The translations under genes and the position numbers were made by a program. The notes below the pieces were generated by a model. The model made no database searches, was not told the DNA's origin, and saw nothing but the letters and a program-made list of their open reading frames with translations. DNA of 64,000 nucleotides from Anaeramoeba flamelloides (taxonomy: Eukaryota > Metamonada > Anaeramoebidae). Every line of letters starts with the position of its first letter. Position 1 is the stretch's first letter. The stretch covers positions 5,406,001 to 5,470,000 of the forward strand of contig JANTQA010000042.1 of assembly GCA_027625915.1 (NCBI GenBank). Direction: 5' to 3'. Positions 10,075-21,918 of this stretch are shown piece after piece.

Positions 10075-13000
10075 ATGACAAATAATTCCATTGTACTTGA
10101 CGAAGTGATTGAAGTTTCGCCAATTTTAGAAGATCAAACAATTCAATTAGATCTTGAAGGTGAAGATATACTATTTGAATATGTGATGGTGCTTCCTGAG
10201 CCAAAATATGATCTTGATCCTGAGATTGAAGAAAAAATCGACAACCGAAGGCGACATTTATTTAAAAAACTAACTGACGGTGGTCTTTATTATAAATTGG
10301 AGACTTCACCAACTGATTGCAAATCATTTCTTTGTAGGATAGTTTTTTTTAATTTTTATTTCTCCTTTTCGGTTGTCAAAATAAAACTCTTTTTTCTTTT
10401 TAATTTATTTTTTTATTTACTTTCTTCTCACGCGAACAATTGCTTGTAATTACCAGTTATTGGAACAACAATTGAAAGAATGGAGGAGTGGGCTGTTGAA
10501 CATAAACATAAGGTGAAAATTGCAAGTGGTGTTGAAAACAATGAAGAGTCCGGCTATGAAACCTTCAGACGAGATATTAAAAACATCTGTGTCGAATCCA
10601 CAATACCAGGGTGTGTATTTAACTCTTGTACAAGACAAAAAATTATTCTTGAAATTATCCAATCACACTCAAAATTTGGTGGATCACAAATCAGTAAATA
10701 TTTTTTTCTTTTAAATTGTGTTTTTTTTTTTATTAATTTGCTCGAAACACAGAAGGATCTAAAATTCAATATATTTCAAAAATCTTGACTATTTTTGAAA
10801 TTTCATTCAATATTCGGATTAATATTGAATTATTATGATCGTTTGGATTAATTTTATTATTGTTGTTTTAAAAAAATGTCGGATTTTTTTTCGATATTCA
10901 AAATTTAATTAGAGAGGATTAGTAAAAATTTCCAAACTGGTCACCAGTATTTTTTGCAAAGTTAATATGAATCCAAATCAAGATTGAAACCTTTTACGAA
11001 CCTTAGAACCTAACTTAAATTGACGTATTTCAATTCCATCAAGCTTCGTTCAAGTAGAATGTCTGAAAAATCAAAATAAGCATTGTAGTTTTTCCCAATG
11101 ATGAACTTAGGAATATGGTTTTTCATTTTTTTAGAAAATATATTCATTTTTTAGTTTTATTTCAGACAAATAACAACTATTCTTTGATTTATATTATTTG
11201 GGTTATTTCAAATTTGTCCTTTAAAGGTATTATATAAATATTAATTGATATTTATCAAATTTTATATCAAAAAATGGCTTAAATTTTTAATATGTTCAAT
11301 CAAAACAAATTGTTAATTTTGATTATAAATAAACCCCAATTCAAAATTTGGACACACCCAAAATCAAAAATAGGCAAAAAAAAAAAACCCAATTTATTAT
11401 ATTTTTCCAAACTTAATATAAAACCACATTTAAGGAACCCATTTTTAATGTTTTTATAAGTAATCATTTTTATCCAAATAAAAGAAAAAAATATAAAACG
11501 AAAAAATAAAAAATCTGTGTATTCATAAATTTGAAACGAGAATAAAAATTGTAGAGCAGTGAAAAAAATACCGGACATGAAAAAAATCCCGGACAAGATT
11601 TTTAATTGTGAATATTAGTAAAATTATTGTGTAATTTCATTTATTTACAATCAAATTCCTTTTTTTAAGAATCGAACTTTTTCAATTATAACTCCCCCAC
11701 TTATTAGAATGATGATTGATGAAATCACACTTGTTCAAAACACCATTCAATCAATCAAAAAACAAGAAGAAAAATTATCATTTTCCAAACTCTAGAGGTA
11801 AACCTCAATAAAACTGGATTGTTTTTCAAAAAAAGTTGATCAACATATGGCTATCAAACAATTACTCGAGTATTCTAGAGAAATCTTACTTTGATGGACT
11901 TTAGGTAGGTTTATTACTAATCTCATAAAAAAATTGGTTATTTATAATAAGGATTTCATTGAAATTAGACATAAATTTTACTAATACTCACAATTAAAAA
12001 TCTTGTCCGGGATTTTTTTCATGTCCGGTATTTTTTTCCCTACTCTATTGATAAATTTGTTAAAATTTCACCAACAATTGTTGATCGATCAAATGATAAA
12101 ATACCATCCATTAGCTAATTGTATGTGATTTTTCTCAATTTAACAAACTCAACACTAACCTTCTATGAACCATCAAAAAAAAACATTCCAGATCTAAAGA
12201 AACAGATTACGTAACTGGAAAAAGGAAATGAAAACAAAACAAAAAAGACAAAAAATAAAATGAAACGACCTCGATTAAAAATTTGTGGTTTATTTTTGCT
12301 CTATTTGGAATTAATTTGTTATATTTTTATTGTTAAAGAGAAGAATGTTTGGGTGAGTTTTTTTTATTTTAAAGTACTGATCATTAAAGTATGGAAAGTT
12401 TTTTTTAAACTTAAAATGTTGTTCTGCAATATTAAATTTTTTAGTGTTTCTTCTTTAGGTAATAATTTATCTTATCTTGTAAATATTTCAAAACGAAATC
12501 AATATTTAAAGAGGTGTGTTGTTATAGTTATTGTTGGGTGTGAGTTTTGAAGATTATTTTTATTTTCTTTCTTTGAATAATTTCGTTTCTTTGTTTTTTT
12601 TTATTCTTCAAAAATTACTTATGATTTTTAAAAAGTTTTTAATTGACAAATAAATTTAAAAATGGAATTTAGAGTCAAATAAAATACTCAAAATGAATTC
12701 TACAAAGATGAAATTGACTTAGTATATTAAAAAAGAATTCTTTCAGATATCTAAGAATAAAAATTATTGGAATGTTTTTTGAGATTGGCGAATTGGAGGA
12801 TTTTTACAATAAAACCCCTTTAATTACTATTTTGAAGAACTGATAGATCTGGCAATTTTATTCTTATAATTCTAGTAGTATATGGGATAAAAAAATCAAA
12901 TATAAAATTTTATCAAAATAGGTTCTTTATTAAAGTACCAATTAAAGTATTTAAATCGGTATGGGTGTACCGACATTTTTTATTGTTTGCTTTTGAAGAA

Positions 13001-16000
13001 TTTTTTTTTTGTATTAAAGATCACAAAAGAAAAGAGGTTCAGTAATTATTGTACTGAAGTTATGATTGGTTTGTAATTCCAATTTTGTATTAAAGACCAC
13101 AAAACGTAAAAAAAAAGAAAGGGAAGAAGAAATTCATAAAGAAAAAAAAACGATTTTCAATGATAAAAATTATATGTTAACTTTGGAAAAAAGAATTCTG
13201 TTTATTAATTCTTTTACAAGTGTTGGGTGAATCTCATAATTTTTTTTTTTATTTAACTTCCGATAGTTCCAATTTAAAGTAGCAAGTGATGCTCTTGCTT
13301 TATATATTTTTTTTCAACAAATTTTTTTTAATTTTTTTTTATTTTAGTACCTTTATATCCAACACTGGTTGAAATTTGAACCCTCTCGAAAGACCGAATT
13401 GTTTTTTGAATGGATTTTTCTTCATCACATATTATTTCTTCAATATCAACATCAGTGACAGGTTTTTTAATATTTTTTAACAGACACTGTGTTTACAAAT
13501 CTTCTTTATTGGCCTTCTTTTCTTCATTTTTAAGTGTTTGAATCCCAATTAATAATTGGGATTCCAAACCAATCATAACTCCAGTACAATAATTACTGAA
13601 CCTCTTTGCTTTTGTGGTCTTGACCATTATCCACAAATTCTCCCAAAATTGAAATGATAAACGGAAAAAAAATGGTTGGTCCGAGGTTACTTTCTTTAAA
13701 TACTTTAATTTGTCCTTTAAAGAATTTCCAAAAAAATCGAGGTCGATCCAATAGTTTTTCAAATCAAAATTATTTCCAAATTGAATGTAAAGTGTGGTAT
13801 TGTTATTCTTTCAACTGTTTAAACTATGTACAATTTTTTGGAATTTGGTTTTATAATGAGTCCTTGAATTCTACCAGTTGGAAGTGTCGCTAGGTTTTCC
13901 AAAATTCAAAAGAATTGACCAAAATCTTTGATTTTACTCAATTATTTTAAATTTTGGAAAACCTAGACACTTTTTGTTACAGCCAATTTATTCAACTTGT
14001 GAATTTTTTGTTTCCTTTCGTAATATAGCCTGAAACAAAAAAATGTTTAAAGCATTTTTTTTTTTCATCGTGTTGTAACAAAAATTGTTTAAAGCATTTT
14101 TTTTCTATCAAGTTAAACTTCATAATGATTGAAAAATTCTCAAGTTGAATAGATTGGCTCTAATGGAGGTTTAGGTGCGTTTAAAAGCAAGAATTTTTGT
14201 AATGTTTCAGAATGAAACCTTACAAGTTGAAACAAAACAGTTTTTGTTACAACACGATGAAAGAAAAAAATGCTTTAAACATTTTTTTGTTTCAGGCGAT
14301 ATTACGAAAAGGAAACAAAAAATTCACAAGTTGAATAAATTGGCTGTAGGTTTTCTTGAGTTTTAAGAAATAAAAAAAAAATTTCAAAAATTTTCTTTTT
14401 ATTTATAAAATTAAAAAAAAATCACCGTTAACTTTTCCAGAATTTAAAATAATTGAGTAAAATCTTTGATTTAACTCAATTCCTTTGAATTATTGAAAAT
14501 ATAGGCCATTAACGGCACTCTACAGCACTTGAAGACACCCGCAAGAATATTTTAAAATAATTAAAAACCAAAAACAAATATTTATTTAAAACACAAAAAT
14601 ATTTAAGTTATTCATCAAGTTCAACAATTCTGAAATTCAGATCATTTAATAACTACACAATAGGATACTACCACATAATCAATAAAATTTCAAATAATTT
14701 TTCCTTTATGTTTAAAATATGAACATAAGGGAATAATAGAAAATATTGATCACTTTTTATGGGCCTATCCTTCCTATACAAAAGATAGATTGACATTTTT
14801 AAATAAATTCAAAAATTAAATTTTAATGAAATAATTTTAAAATATGACAGTTTAAAATTATTGACATTAATTAATAATCGTGAAATCTATGATTTTACGC
14901 TTAAATTCCTGAAATGGTATTTAATCCTAAGGGTACTTAGCGTGTAATTAACACTTCCTCATTAATAATAAAAAAAAAACAAGAGTAAAAATTTTTTCGA
15001 ATTCTTTAAATAATAAATAGAACTTGGGGCATTTTTAGTAAAGATTTAAAATTATATACATTATTTAATGAAAAAATATTTTTTATTTTGAAAAAAATAA
15101 GATTTGTAATAAAAAATACATTGTAAATAAGTAGATCAACCAATTAATTTCTGTTCAAGAACTAAATAATTTTTATTTGTGATTATTAATTAGTATTACT
15201 TCTTTAGTGTATTTTTTTCAGAGCACTATTTTTAAAAAAAGAATTTTAAATCCTTTCTTGATTATAATTTTTTTTTTTTTTCAAAATATAAAAAAAAAAA
15301 ACACAAGCTAATTTTAATATTAATTACAATTTTTTCTTCTTAAATTACATTATCATCTTTTAATAATAATTAGGTATTTTGCAACTACTTAGAAATAAAA
15401 CAATAATAAATTTTTTTGGTTTACATAATTATGATGAATTAAAACCAGTCATCCAATTGCACAATAAAAGTTTTTATTTTAAAGGTCCAACAACCAAGAT
15501 CAGAGGTAAAATGATTTTTTTTTTATATATTTTTTTAATTTGATATTTTTTTTTTATTGTTTTTTACATTTTATTCTAACCAAATTACAACCAGAAATTT
15601 TTTTTTAGGATTTTGATCAAACTTTGGATATAAATAGTATATCAATTTTTAATCTTGAAATTTATTACCCAATACTTTTTTCAAATTTTTTGTAATATCG
15701 CATTTTTCTTTTTTGATCAAAAATCTTTTCATAAAATGAAGTTTAATTTACATCATTTTTTTTTTTGCAATATTTTACAATTTAAAGTTGAATGAATCAT
15801 TTTTTTTTCAAGAGGCATATAACACAGATAAAACTGCAAATTTACTTTTTTAAAAAAACTATTAAATTTTGGAAAACCTGATTTCAGTTTTGTTTCGTAT
15901 TAATATGGAATAAAATAAAATTTTCCATCCTTTTCTAGATATTTCCTAAATAAAAAAAAATGTAGCATTGATTTTTTTTTTTAATTTTAAATAGTGAGCA

Positions 16001-18146
16001 AAATTTCGATTTTGATAGATTTATTTAAATAAAACTCGAATGGAAAATCTCAATTTTGATTTGAAAATATTATGATTTTCTAATCAAAAATTAAAACCTA
16101 TCATAAACAGCTGTTATTTTTTCTAAAAATTATTTTTTTTGATTGTAAAATCGTTAGACTATCCCAACAAAAATAACAATTACAAAATTTCAAAAAAAAA
16201 AAATTTCCTTTATGATGCTGAAAAAGGCAGAAATCTCTGACACATCAAAGTTTTTGCAGGTTAAATCGTAATAAAAATATAATTTCCACAATCTTGTGAA
16301 AAAGAGAGTAAAAAAGAAAATTTTATATTGCCTCAAACACTCTATTAAACTTGTACAGGTGTTCAAGAAATTATTTTCACCAAAAATTCACAAATTAATT
16401 TATTTTTATGAAATCAGTGGAATAAGTTTATCTTTTTGTGAATATTTTTTTTAGAAAAAGAGATTTTTAAATATATCTCACTTGTGATTAATCAAAAATA
16501 AATATTTATTTAGAAGTTCTGTATTTTGTTCCTAAAATAACAAAAAATTGATTGTTTATTCAAAATATTAATTTTTAGTTTTCCAATTTTTTTCTGAAAG
16601 ATTTACACAAATTTGTAAATGCTGTGATATATGCCCTTCAGGATATGATTGATACATTTTTGAAAAAATTACTTTTCACATAATAAAAAAAATACTACCA
16701 ATCATCATCTATTTAACCACTAATAAAAATGTTGATGAATCAAAATGATGATAAAAAGTTAAAATAAAAAACTTACAAAATAAAAAAAAAAAAAAGCTTG
16801 CGTTTATAAAAATAAATTGGGTTTTCAGAAAATGAACATGATCAAAACAATTTGCGAAAATGGAAGTCATATTTATCGCATGAATAACTAATGCAGTACC
16901 AGAATTTCTTTTTAAAATACTTTCAACATTAATAACAAGGCCATCTTGGATAAATGTGAGTTAAGCTCTGTTAACCATTAAAATCGTTTCGGTTTACAGA
17001 ACTCAATTTTTTTGCTAATTCAAACAAAAAATCGGCTTTTCTAATTGTTTTCTGAACCATCAACCTTTAAATTCTATTTGTGTGTTATGAATTAACATTT
17101 TTATAGAAATAATATAAAGCTCATCAAATCACCGGCAAGTAAAAATAATTATGTTTAGAAGGATAAGAATTTTTACCTTGCTTTTTCATTTTCAATAAAA
17201 CGCATTATTTTTGATTTAATTAATTTAAAGTATTAAATTGCTTAATTTTGTTTTTAACATTAAGAATCGTTGTTATTCTTATTCAATTTATTTGTTTACA
17301 TTCATAATTTGCTTTCTTTGGATTTGTTTGAATTGAAGATTGTTTCTTTGAAGATTGTTTTTTAAATTTTTAATGAGTTTGAGAAACGGTTGTTGAATCA
17401 AAAAAGAAAAAAGTTCATCAAAAATTTTTAAAAATATAGAATTTTACTTTTTTTATTCAATTATTTAGAATGATCATCTCTTTGACTTTTAGATCAAAGA
17501 TTTAAAATTTTTCAAACATTACACAAACATGTTTTCCAGTTTCGTAAAAAGCCCTAATTCTGAAAAAGGAAATTAAAAATTTTTCTTGATGAATTCTAAA
17601 AGAATCAAGAAAGTAAAAAAACAATATTTTAATAAAGTCTCTTTAATTCATTCAAATTTTTTTTAAAAAATTAAAATTGAGAAAATATTTGAAAAAAGTT
17701 CGTCAATTGCTATGAACGTAAATTTTTTTTGAACGATAAAAAACACTTACTTTTTTTAAAAATTGAATTTATTTATTTTTTATTTTCAAAAACATTAAAA
17801 AAGATAATTAGATTTAAAAAAAAATTAGAATCCCATTCTGATATTTAAAAATATTAAATTTCTAATTTTTTTAAAAATAAAGTTTTATATATTCTTTAAA
17901 ATTTCATAATTTTGAAAATCACAAAAATAGCTGATAATCACAGAAATCACAGAAATTACATAAACCAATTTTGAATGAACAGAAATTTCAAACATTTAGC
18001 CATATTCAATAAGGATCTAACTCTTTATGTATTAAATTAATTTAACTTTCAATTTGAATCGAAATCCTGAAAAATAATCCACTAAAAAAAAAAGTACGAC
18101 AATAATCTAAAACGACGCATATATCTATATCTATCTATAGACATAC

Positions 18147-18199
<53 letters not shown>

Positions 18200-21175
18200 A
18201 ATTCAAAATTTTTAACACACCAAAATTCAATTTGTGAAGAAAAAAACTTATTTAATCTATTCAAGAAGATTTACCAAATTAGAACCATTCACTAATTGAA
18301 ATGTTAACACTTCTTTATAAATTACAATACTCACAAAACAATAAATAAATAATTATCAATACAAATAAATCATGGGTGTGTTAAAAATTTTGGAGAGAGC
18401 AAAACAAAAAAATACATTGGTAAATTTGTTTAAATTCTATTAGGATTATGGATCGATCAAATGATTAGATACTACCAACTAATTTTAATTGAGTTCTTCT
18501 ATTTTGAACAACTTAACTTTAACCATAATATCAATGATTCAAAAAAATTTTGATCCAACGAAACAAATTACGTAATTCAAACAATGAAATGAAAAGAAAA
18601 ACTAAAAGATGAAAAAATGATTTTCATATTTTAAAAAAATCAAAATTATCTCCAATTTCAATGAAATTGTATTATTGTGATTGTTTGGAACGTTTTAGCT
18701 GTGTGGAAAATTTTGAATTTTAGTTTATATATATATAAACTCTTTTTCAGTCAAGGGATTCCAGTTTTAATGAAGAAATAGAACATTTTCTTTGAATTTA
18801 ATCAGTATTATATTCAAAATATATTTTCAATTTTTAGATCCGAGACATTTTTTCTCATTTAGTAAAATTCATTTCTAATTTTTTTTGATTTTTTATTTTT
18901 CAAGTTTTCTTTTTATTTATTTCTTTTTTTACTTTTTTATTTTTTTTTAAAAAGTCAATTTGAAGAAAAAAATGTTTTAAAACTCCAAATTAACTTTAAG
19001 AAAATTGAGTATTTGTAATTTCTTTTAAAATGAATACACTTACAAGTAAAAAATCTTATTATCAACAATTTTAATTTTCGAAAGAAATTGAGAAATTTTG
19101 CACGAGAAGTTTCCAATTGAAAAGACACAAAAATTTTTTAACATTTGAATTTTTTTAGAAAATTTATGGTTTTTCCGGGTATTTCTTTTAGGAATCAAAA
19201 CTCTAATATGTGGTTAATTATTTTTATTATTTCTATACAATCATATGTCTTGTTGATTCTTGAAAAAAAATGAATATTTGAATTTTTCATTTTTGGCTCG
19301 GGTATCTTTGAGGGAACTGGAGTTTATATCTAATTCTTTATCCAAAAGTAATTTACAGACTTAATGAGTAGATTTTTTATTTAAAAGTTATTTAGTAATT
19401 TCTAAAAACCTGTTATTACTTCAGGGTATTCATTAATTTTAAAATTAGATTTTTAATTGAATGTAAAATTTCTTTCTCTATTCTTTTCCACTTCATTTTA
19501 ACTTGAAAATTATTTTTCTTTATTTTTCCTTTCTCAGAGAAATTCAGGATGTTTCTTTCTCTTGAAACAAAATCAATCAATCAATAAAATCAATTATTTT
19601 GTGATTTTATTTGCTTTTTTATTTTTTTTTAATTTAACTCCTTTCAATAAATAATACTAATAATATCAACAATAACCTTCTATTGATAAAAATTATTAAA
19701 TTTAATTGATACTAATTGTTTAAAAAAAAAAAAAACCAATTCAACAAAAAAAAAAAAAAAATCAAATTCAACAAAAAAAAAAAGATTATTTTGGTGAAAA
19801 TATAGCATTTTATTTTGGGTTTTTAAAAATTTATACCTACTTTTTAGTAATACTATCAATTATTGGGATTATTATCACCATTAGTCAACATTATCAAAAA
19901 GAGGATTCTGGGCAAATAGGATTATGGTATATCATTATTGTTTCTCTTTGGATCACATTTTTTATTGAATATTGGAAAAGGAAAAGTTCAGATTTAACGT
20001 ACCATTGGGACATGTTAGAGTTTCACCAAGAAGAAAAAATAAGGACTGATTTCAAAGGTGTATTAAAAAAGTCATTAATTTCAAACAAAAAGGAAAGATA
20101 TTACCCAGAATCGAAAAGAAAGGCCAAATATGTTGTAACATATTCTTTCACTATCTTCATGATGATAGTAGCTGCTGGGTTATCTGTATGGATCACTAAT
20201 GAAAGATTGTTAAGATCACAAGAGGAATTTAAAGAATATATTGTGGAGAAATATAATCGTGATAATGCGCCATTTCTTTATACATTATGGACCGGTGTTT
20301 TATTGGGTATTCTTATTTTTATCTTAAGTTTCATTTTTAATAAGATCGGTAAAAGCCTAACAGAATGGGAAAATCACAAATATAGCTCAAAATACGAAAA
20401 TTCTTTAATATTAAAATATTTTATGTTTCAGTCCGTAAATAATTATGTTGCCATTTTTTGCTCTGCCTTCATTGTGAAAGATCTAGTTTATGTTGCAAAC
20501 CAGTTAATGTCGATCTTAATTACAAAGCAAATTTTTGGCAATATAATGGAAGTTGGCATACCTTGGATCAAAAAAGTTATTCGAATCAAATTACAAGATC
20601 GTAAAAAAAAAAATATCGATGAAGAATTCCAAACAAACATTTTTAAGCAAGCAGAAAAGGAAGAGAAATACCATCCGTATGAAAATACAATTAGCGATTA
20701 TTTAGAAATGTTTATTCAACTTGGGTTTTCAACTTTCTTTGTTTTAGCTTTCCCCTGGGGACCTCTAGCACCACTTTTAGCACTAATTAATAATCTTGTC
20801 GAAATAAGAACCGATGGGATCAAATTATTATCAATGCAAAGACCCATCGCCAAAGGTGCAAATGGTATTGGCAGATGGGCCGAGATTTTAAAATTCATGT
20901 CAATCATTGTAATCGTAAGTAATATCATAATGATGACCTTTGCATATGATCATTTTACAATCGGAAACATCGTCGTAAAGTCTCCTTATCATAAGCTATA
21001 TTGGCTGTTATTTATAGAACATTTGATCTTATTGCTGAAATTTATCGTCCATCAAATAATCCCTGATGTGCCAAAGCACGTGCAAATTGAAATATTAAGA
21101 AGAGAATATCAATTATTACACCCAAATGATTCAGAAGAAGAGGAGTCTAGTGAAGAAGATGTAATTTATTATTAA
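10075..21175 (+). CDS. Anoctamin / TMEM16 family membrane protein (four exons, 672 aa)
   Basis: Exons are 10075-10333, 10457-10693, 15374-15505 and 19785-21175, totalling 2019 nt, with GT-AG introns of 123, 4680 and 4279 bp, all phase 1. Exon 1 starts at ATG and carries the N-terminal domain (FEYVMVLPEPKYD, then DNRRRHLFKKLTDGGL). Exons 2-3 give CTRQKIILEIIQ, then LLRNKTIINFFGLHNYDEL. Exon 4 opens with YFGENIAFYF, the hallmark before TM1, followed by WKRKSSD, LTEWENHKYSSKYENSLILK, the TM7 segment NIMEVGIPWIKK and TM8 FPWGPLAPLLALINNLVEIR, then TDG. Acidic residues in the TM7 and TM8 segments fit the family calcium site. Anoctamins are dimeric calcium-activated lipid scramblases or chloride channels of plasma or internal membranes; which activity applies here is unknown. 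The length is at the short end for the family, and the C terminus is acidic. Introns 2 and 3 are full of mobile elements. The family call is firm; intron 3 has an odd acceptor. Confidence 0.93.
11552..12047. mobile_element. TA-flanked MITE with CCGGACATG inverted repeats, nested in E1
   Basis: About 70-bp inverted repeats run inward from TAGAGCAGTGAAAAAAATAC at 11552 and its partner ending TTTTTCCCTACTCTA at 12047. Both hold CCGGACATGAAAAAAATCCC or its complement. Removing the segment with one TA leaves a continuous mariner MITE. A fragment of a relative is at 35930-36055. Confidence 0.8.
12266..13745. mobile_element. Unclassified insertion with CGACCTCGATT ends carrying a decayed split gene
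   Basis: It begins CGACCTCGATT (12266-12276) and ends AATCGAGGTCG (13735-13745). It separates two adjoining pieces of MITE E1, so it is a later insertion. Inside, about 12900-13100 is the reverse complement of 13545-13735, so the element is partly self-inverted. The right half carries the minus-strand coding relic described at 13170-13745. The left part (12260-12352) opens a short hydrophobic frame whose ATG lies just outside the terminal repeat; I could not connect it to further exons. A target duplication is not obvious. It could be a transposon with its own gene or one that captured a host gene fragment. Confidence 0.6.
13170..13745 (-). pseudogene. Decayed split gene inside the CGACCTCGATT insertion
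   Basis: On the minus strand the frame is open from the terminal repeat at 13745 to 13351, apart from one in-frame TAA at 13493-13495. A 53-bp GT-AG intron (13350-13298) and a second exon ending at TAA 13170 follow. The predicted peptide has ordinary, non-repetitive composition (RFSNYCTGVMIGLESQLL, IEEIICDEEKSIQKTIRSF, YKARASLATLNWNYRKL). It has no ATG inside the element, so it is 5' truncated. I do not recognise the family. The single stop and preserved splice sites suggest recent decay or a captured gene piece. Confidence 0.55.
13888..14979 (+). mobile_element. LINE 3' end, copy 2, with a zinc-knuckle-like coding remnant
   Basis: It ends in ATTAATAATA plus a run of A's at 14970-14979. Upstream, 14700-14940 reads in two neighbouring frames as CLKYEHKGIIENIDHFLWAY, then SYTKDRLTFLNKF, then LINNREIYDFTLKFL. 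This resembles the zinc-binding segment after the reverse transcriptase of many LINEs (Cys ... E-x-I-x-H-F-L-W-x-C-P-x-Y). The copy contains a frameshift and stops. The left part shares the palindromic TTTTCCAGAATTTAAAA motif and GGCACTCTACAGCACTTG with copies at 3509-4480, 22625-23040 and 33985-34790. A foldback element is inserted at 13978-14348. It lies sense in anoctamin intron 2. Confidence 0.55.
13978..14348. mobile_element. TACAGCC-type foldback MITE with about 120-bp arms
   Basis: It starts TACAGCCAATTTATTCAACT and ends in the complement AGTTGAATAAATTGGCTGTA. The arms continue through GTTTCCTTTCGTAATATAGC and TGTTTAAAGCATTTTTTT. TA borders both ends. It sits inside LINE copy 2 and so is younger than it. 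A plus-strand frame across it is only the read-through of one arm. Confidence 0.8.
16620..17750. repeat. Undescribed 1-kb dispersed repeat R, copy 1
   Basis: It aligns collinearly with 62911-63985. Shared landmarks are TTCAGGATA-GATTGATA, TAGAATTTCTTTTTAAA, AATTATGTTTA-AA-ATAAGAATTT, CAAATTTTCAAACATTACA and GAATTCTAAAAGGATCAA-like. On the minus strand both copies keep a short peptide resembling FELAKxxSSV and a preceding VDGSEN, which suggests an ancient protein-coding origin, but stops and shifts break it. No terminal repeats were found. Family unknown. Confidence 0.6.
18141..18193. repeat. (CATA)n-(AT)n microsatellite
   Basis: Four to five CATA units run into about 16 AT units. The end of the tract supplies the TA into which mariner MITE E2 is inserted. 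Confidence 0.9.
18192..18727. mobile_element. Mariner-type 550-bp MITE, copy E2
   Basis: The left end is TAAACCCCAATTCAAAATTT and the right end AAATTTTGAATTTTAGTTTA, TA at both borders, 536 bp. It contains GATCGATCAAATGATTAGA and AAATTACGTAATTC, shared with copies at 48545-49086, 31137-31685 and 11330-13853. Non-coding. Confidence 0.85.
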
Positions 21176-21918
21176 GATTTGAATTACCTATTTATTTTTA
21201 ATTTTTTATTTTTTCTTGATAAATATTCTAAAATGAAAAAGTACTCTTTTTTTCGAATAAAAATTTTTCTATTTCTTCATTTAAGAGACGATTAATCTAC
21301 AAAAAATCTTGGAGTAAATTTAATTGACAAATTCAAAAAAATTTTGTCAACTGATTCTTGAAATTGAAAAATAAAGTTAAAATATGTTTTCTATAAAGCA
21401 TAACTTACTTTTACAACTCTTTTTCGAAATGAATTATTGTTTTTAAATAAGTTTTGATCCATTTTCTAAAAGTTCATAATTCAATATATTTCTGAATTAT
21501 TTCTAAAAAAAAATTATTTTATTTAAAGAAGATTGAAATCTTATTGTTTGTGAAGGAAATCTACAAAAATATACCTTAAAAGTTAAACAAAAAGTTCTAA
21601 AATAGCTAAAATTTAAAAAATATCCTTAAATTTAAAAAAAATGACAATACTTATTTTAAACTTGAAGAAAATATAATTTCTTTATTAAGGCACAGATCTG
21701 AACCCATTTTTTCTCAAATTTGATAAATTAAAAAATGCTAGAAAAAAAACCAAATCATCAAATTAGAAATTTACAAAAAAAAAGAAAACCCTTGAATAAT
21801 AAATGCAAAATAATAAAACAATTTTTATACAATTAATTCTACAATTGAGATCTTTTTTTTAAAAAAATAATAACAATTTTTTGAAATTTTTTTACAAAGA
21901 ATTTCTTAAAATTGAAAT

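Larger units (their letters stand above)
11330..13853. mobile_element. Mariner-type 550-bp MITE, copy E1, interrupted by two insertions
   Basis: The left end is TAAACCCCAATTCAAAATTT at 11330; the right end (TTTGGAATTTGGTTTTA) stops at 13853, TA at both borders. Host-element pieces are 11330-11551, 12048-12265 and 13746-13853, together 548 bp. The uninterrupted copy at 31137-31685 is 549 bp. Piece 2 contains the family landmark CAGATTACGTAACTGG. The interruptions are the elements at 11552-12047 and 12266-13745. All of this lies in anoctamin intron 2. Confidence 0.8.
15506..19784 (+). other. Anoctamin intron 3, 4.3 kb, element-rich
   Basis: The donor is G|GTAAAA at 15505/15506 and the acceptor AAAAAG|ATTATTTTGG at 19784/19785. 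It contains the 1-kb repeat R (16620-17750), a simple-repeat tract (18141-18193) and mariner MITE E2 (18192-18727). The rest shows no feature. The 60 bases before the acceptor are A-rich, with the unit CAATTCAACAAAA repeated, instead of pyrimidine-rich. Confidence 0.8.

Noticed and set aside
10554-10769. Minus-strand frame opposite anoctamin exon 2
   Set aside because: The plus strand carries the conserved anoctamin N-terminal domain with matching splice phases.
10753-10845. Alternative anoctamin exon after ACACAG
   Set aside because: It is open in phase, but the family pattern expects a G/S-I-x-x-LL segment next, which exon 15374-15505 supplies; this stretch soon stops.
12260-12550. 96-codon frame with hydrophobic start
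   Set aside because: It starts at the end of an inserted element, has no family resemblance, and the exon chain I could draw needs a 32-bp intron and stops at once.
14175-14366. 63-codon plus-strand frame
   Set aside because: It lies within one arm of the foldback MITE 13978-14348 and is not kept in other copies.
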